Below, one piece after another: positions 6,266-7,021 of a stretch of DNA of 7,021 bases. The stretch's first letter is position 1, and every line of letters begins with the position of its first letter. The translations under genes and the position numbers were made by a program. The DNA lies in NCBI GenBank assembly GCA_015655095.1, contig JAATFR010000403.1, positions 1 through 7,021 on the forward strand, read 5' to 3'. This DNA is from Hyphomicrobiales bacterium (GTDB lineage: Bacteria; Pseudomonadota; Alphaproteobacteria; Parvibaculales; Parvibaculaceae). Below the pieces are notes generated by a model. That model saw only the letters and a list, made by a program, of their open reading frames with translations. It made no database searches and was not told the DNA's origin.

Positions 6266-6991
6266 TTATGCGGTGAATTTCGCTTCGCGTTTTTGAAGAA
6301 AGGCGGTTACGCCTTCGCGGAAATTTGGATGATCGCCGACCATGCCCTGCGTGTCGCGCTCATAGTCGAGCTGTTCGGCATAGCTGTGACCGAGCGACAC
6401 GTCGAACGCCTTGCGGATTTCGGCAAAAGCGTTGGCGGGGCCTTTGGCGAGGCGGGCTGCCAACGCCATGGCCTCGGTTATGAGATCGGCATCTTCCACG
6501 CATTTCCAGATCATGCCCCATTCGGCGGCCGTTTCGGCGGGGAGCTTGTCCCCCGTCAGGGCAAGGCCGAGAGCACGGGCGCGGCCGATGAGACGCGGCA
6601 GCTGCCAGGTGCAGCCAAGATCCGGAATCAGGCCGAGCCGGGGTCCGAAAACCTGAATGAAGCTCGCCGATTTTCCGGCAATCACGATGTCGGCGGCCAG
6701 CGCCAGCCCGACGCCGCCCCCTGCTGTGGTGCCGTTGACGGCCGCAACTGTGGGCTTGGCAAGATCCATGATGGACCGCATCATCGGGTTGAAGTGCTTG
6801 TCCATGCCGTGGGCGACGCCCTGGCCGACGCTGAGGCCGGGCACCGGCGCGCCCTGTGCGGCCAGGTCCGCCCCGGCACAGAAGCCCCGGCCCGTGCCGG
6901 TGATGACGAGAACGCGGGCGGCCTCGTCGCCTGCGACCTCAAGCACTGCGGCATGAATTTCCTCGATCATCCTTGTGTTGATGCTGTTCAT
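6266..6991 (-). CDS. Crotonase-fold PaaG-like enoyl-CoA isomerase, short N-terminus (possibly a broken gene)
   Basis: This 241-residue reading frame is a paralogue of the gene after it. Visible motifs are GTGRGFCAGADL (32-43, first oxyanion segment), NGTTAGGGVG (86-95, second), Asp124 in LGLIPDLG, and the PaaG-like end NFREGVTAFLQKREAKF. The hydratase glutamates are absent, apparently replaced by Gly95 and Phe115. One extra residue before LGLIPD distinguishes it from the neighbour. It begins MNSINTRMIEE, which corresponds to residue 25 of the neighbour, so the first beta strand and the usual TLNRPE segment are missing. A TAG stands in frame three codons before the ATG, so no longer start exists in this frame, and no well-spaced ribosome binding site is visible. 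It may be a frameshifted gene whose true start lies beyond the window. Family assignment is strong; integrity is doubtful. Confidence 0.85.
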   Translation of the reverse strand: MNSINTRMIEEIHAAVLEVAGDEAARVLVITGTGRGFCAGADLAAQGAPVPGLSVGQGVAHGMDKHFNPMMRSIMDLAKPTVAAVNGTTAGGGVGLALAADIVIAGKSASFIQVFGPRLGLIPDLGCTWQLPRLIGRARALGLALTGDKLPAETAAEWGMIWKCVEDADLITEAMALAARLAKGPANAFAEIRKAFDVSLGHSYAEQLDYERDTQGMVGDHPNFREGVTAFLQKREAKFTA

Positions 6992-7021
6992 GCCCCACTA
7001 ACCGCGCCGCGATCCACGCTC

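Noticed and set aside
1..7021. CRISPR arrays, tRNA or rRNA genes, insertion sequences, phage attachment sites
   Set aside because: No regular repeats, tRNA-like cloverleaf, transposase motifs or terminal inverted repeats were seen; nearly all of the window is accounted for by conserved genes.

Overview
The window reads as chromosomal DNA from an alphaproteobacterium. The moderately high GC content, the protein sequences and the sufB-sufC-sufD-sufS-sufT-sufA order suggest Hyphomicrobiales (Rhizobiales), and the Brucella/Ochrobactrum group would fit. That placement comes from recalled family resemblance, not from a search, and the genus is not established.

Positions 1-5409, plus strand, hold the downstream part of a SUF iron-sulfur cluster operon. 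In order these are the C-terminal 274 residues of SufB, complete SufC (ATPase), SufD (scaffold partner), SufS (cysteine desulfurase), a SufT/DUF59 protein and an A-type carrier (SufA/IscA-like). The last gene is a small TfoX N-terminal-domain protein whose start codon overlaps the carrier's stop codon. SufB, SufC and SufD form the scaffold complex on which the cluster is built, SufS supplies sulfur from cysteine, the A-type protein carries or inserts clusters, and SufT-type proteins assist maturation. The genes lie 50 nt apart or less and several overlap, so they are probably one transcript. Its promoter and any upstream genes lie outside the window, and no sufE or sufU gene is visible.

Positions 5383-5440 hold an inverted repeat with T-rich flanks on both sides. 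It looks like a bidirectional terminator between the suf operon and the convergent genes, and the TfoX stop codon sits in its loop.

Positions 5438-6991, minus strand, hold two paralogous crotonase-fold genes. Both resemble PaaG-type enoyl-CoA isomerases more than classical hydratases: the two hydratase glutamates are missing and an Asp lies in an L(I/V)PD motif. The gene transcribed first (6991-6266) lacks the normal N-terminal strand. The bases just upstream look like the remnant of that segment in another reading frame, so it may be damaged.

Most of the window is ordinary housekeeping sequence and I see no clearly new system. The points most worth a second look are the possible N-terminal lesion of the second crotonase, the TfoX-domain gene coupled to the suf operon, a perfect 9-bp tandem duplication that doubles the sufT stop codon, and the altered active sites of the crotonase pair.
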